Assembly (NCBI GenBank): GCA_015490695.1
Contig: WFXK01000328.1
Location: 1-7,638, forward strand
Origin: Bacteroidota bacterium
GTDB lineage: Bacteria; Bacteroidota; Bacteroidia; SpSt-205; S141-50
Direction of reading: 5' to 3'
DNA: 7,638 bases
Shown here piece after piece: positions 6,949 to 7,638 of the stretch (position 1 is its first letter; each line of letters begins with the position of its first letter). The notes beneath the pieces are model-generated. The model saw nothing but the letters and a program-made list of their open reading frames with translations. It was not told where the DNA came from and did not search any database. Position numbers and translations under genes: made by a program.

Positions 6949-7504
6949 AACCGATTTTATTGAGCCATTGAACCACTTTTGCGATAGGTAGCCCCATTAC
7001 ATTAAAGAAGTCTCCTTCAATGCGTTGGATGGCTACAGCACCCCACCACTCTTGAATCCCATAAGCACCAGCTTTGTCAAAAGGCGAGTAATTACGTACA
7101 TAGTGAACAATCCAGTGATGAGGGACTTTATGAAAGTACACTTTTGTCTCTTCAGAAAAAACATAGCGTTTTTGTTGGTAAAATAGACATACACCTGTGA
7201 TGACCCGATGCATTTTCCCATTGAGTTGTTCTAAGAGTTGAATTGCTTCGCTTTCGTCTTTGGGTTTTCCTATTTTTTCATGGTTAAGGATGACAATGGT
7301 GTCGGCGGTTAATACGATGGTTTGTTGGGCGAGGTCTTCGTAATATTGGGCTTTATGCGCTGCTAATGCCTCGGGTAGCCGTTCTAAAGGGACGTTTAAC
7401 GCAGGCTCGTCATGTTGACGCACTATTTGCTGAAACGGAATCCCAGCCATTTTTAGTAACTGGACTCTACGAGGGGAGGCAGAAGCTAAAACTATCGGCT
7501 TCAT
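6935..7504 (-). CDS. maf: Maf family nucleoside triphosphate pyrophosphatase (dTTP/UTP type)
   Basis: This 189-residue, full-length Maf protein hydrolyses non-canonical or excess nucleoside triphosphates to the monophosphate and pyrophosphate in the cytosol; the family is linked to house-cleaning of nucleotides and to septum control. Motifs seen: ASASPRR at 7-13, HDE at 31-33, K51, ADT at 67-69 with the catalytic acidic D68, IGKP at 78-81, FDKAGAYGIQ at 142-151 and NVMGLP at 168-173. KAGAYGIQ is the YhdE/Maf (dTTP/UTP) form rather than the YceF (m7GTP) form. The frame also has an ATG two codons upstream (7510), but the ATG at 7504 gives the usual MKPIVLASASPRR start and overlaps the previous stop as ATGA, a sign of translational coupling. 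No key residue is missing. Confidence 0.95.
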   Translation of the reverse strand: MKPIVLASASPRRVQLLKMAGIPFQQIVRQHDEPALNVPLERLPEALAAHKAQYYEDLAQQTIVLTADTIVILNHEKIGKPKDESEAIQLLEQLNGKMHRVITGVCLFYQQKRYVFSEETKVYFHKVPHHWIVHYVRNYSPFDKAGAYGIQEWWGAVAIQRIEGDFFNVMGLPIAKVVQWLNKIGYDFP

Positions 7505-7638
7505 ACACATAATCCAAAACAGCGATCTATTGGTTTTTGGTAGTCTTCGGGGTCAATAGAAGCAAATACAAACCCTGTAGTTACCTTAGGATAAAAAAAG
7601 GTAGATTTAGGAGGCATAAGAAAGCCTGTTTGACAAAC
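7501..7638 (-). CDS. C-terminal end of a DUF1015-like protein (partial)
   Basis: An open frame enters at the right edge and ends with TGA at 7503-7501 after 45 codons. The tail contains MPPKSTFFYPKVTTGFVFAS, which I recognise as the conserved C-terminal signature of DUF1015 proteins (M-P-P/Q-K-S-T-x-F-x-P-K), a widespread, mostly cytosolic family of unproven function often found near serine-biosynthesis genes in Bacteroidota. About 30 residues follow it, ending in CFGLCV. The stop shares ATGA with the maf start, so the two genes appear to be in one operon. Only about a tenth of the protein is visible, so the assignment rests on this one motif. Confidence 0.68.
   Translation of the reverse strand, partial: VCQTGFLMPPKSTFFYPKVTTGFVFASIDPEDYQKPIDRCFGLCV

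Noticed and set aside
1..7638. CRISPR array, tRNA or rRNA gene, insertion sequence, defence or toxin-antitoxin system
   Set aside because: No regularly spaced direct repeats, cloverleaf, transposase motif or terminal inverted repeats were seen; nearly every base is covered by the six minus-strand genes.

Overview
The window looks like a Bacteroidota chromosome segment, probably from an AT-leaning aquatic or uncultured member of the Chitinophagales/Saprospiria/Cytophagales type. The evidence is a giant secreted protein ending in a gliding-motility-associated C-terminal (CHU_C, type B) sorting domain of the type IX secretion system (T9SS), start codons without Shine-Dalgarno sequences, and candidate promoters of the Bacteroidota TTG / TAnnTTTG type. 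The lineage below phylum level is a guess.

Every gene I can support lies on the minus strand, so the window reads from right to left: (1) the last 45 codons of a DUF1015-like protein (7638-7501); (2) maf, a nucleoside triphosphate pyrophosphatase (7504-6935), whose ATG overlaps the previous stop as ATGA; (3) an outer-membrane acyloxyacyl hydrolase / PagL-like protein (6948-5872), overlapping maf by 14 bases; (4) a membrane-anchored protein with two zinc ribbons (5843-4833); (5) a 1397-residue secreted multidomain protein with a DUF7948-like N-terminus, an SBBP beta-propeller, seven PKD-like modules and CHU_C (4801-608); (6) the first 199 codons of a multi-pass membrane protein that leaves the window at base 1 (597-1). 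The window is almost entirely coding and has no gap longer than about 35 bases.

The tight packing, with two overlaps and gaps of 28, 31 and 10 bases, suggests one transcription unit or two. A good promoter match lies just before gene 5, so the secreted protein may also be transcribed on its own, perhaps with almost no leader. The genes do not form one recognised pathway. Genes 3 to 6 are all predicted to be in the envelope or secreted, while genes 1 and 2 look cytosolic and housekeeping.

Two long reading frames (gene 4 and gene 5) open with TTG codons. I moved both starts to the first ATG, which removes an apparent overlap between them and gives gene 5 a clean signal peptide. I see no mobile element, CRISPR array, tRNA, rRNA or defence system. 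The most interesting points are the repeated cysteine pair in all seven PKD-like modules, the Asn at the expected catalytic Glu position of the PagL-like enzyme, and the candidate near-leaderless promoter of the secreted protein.
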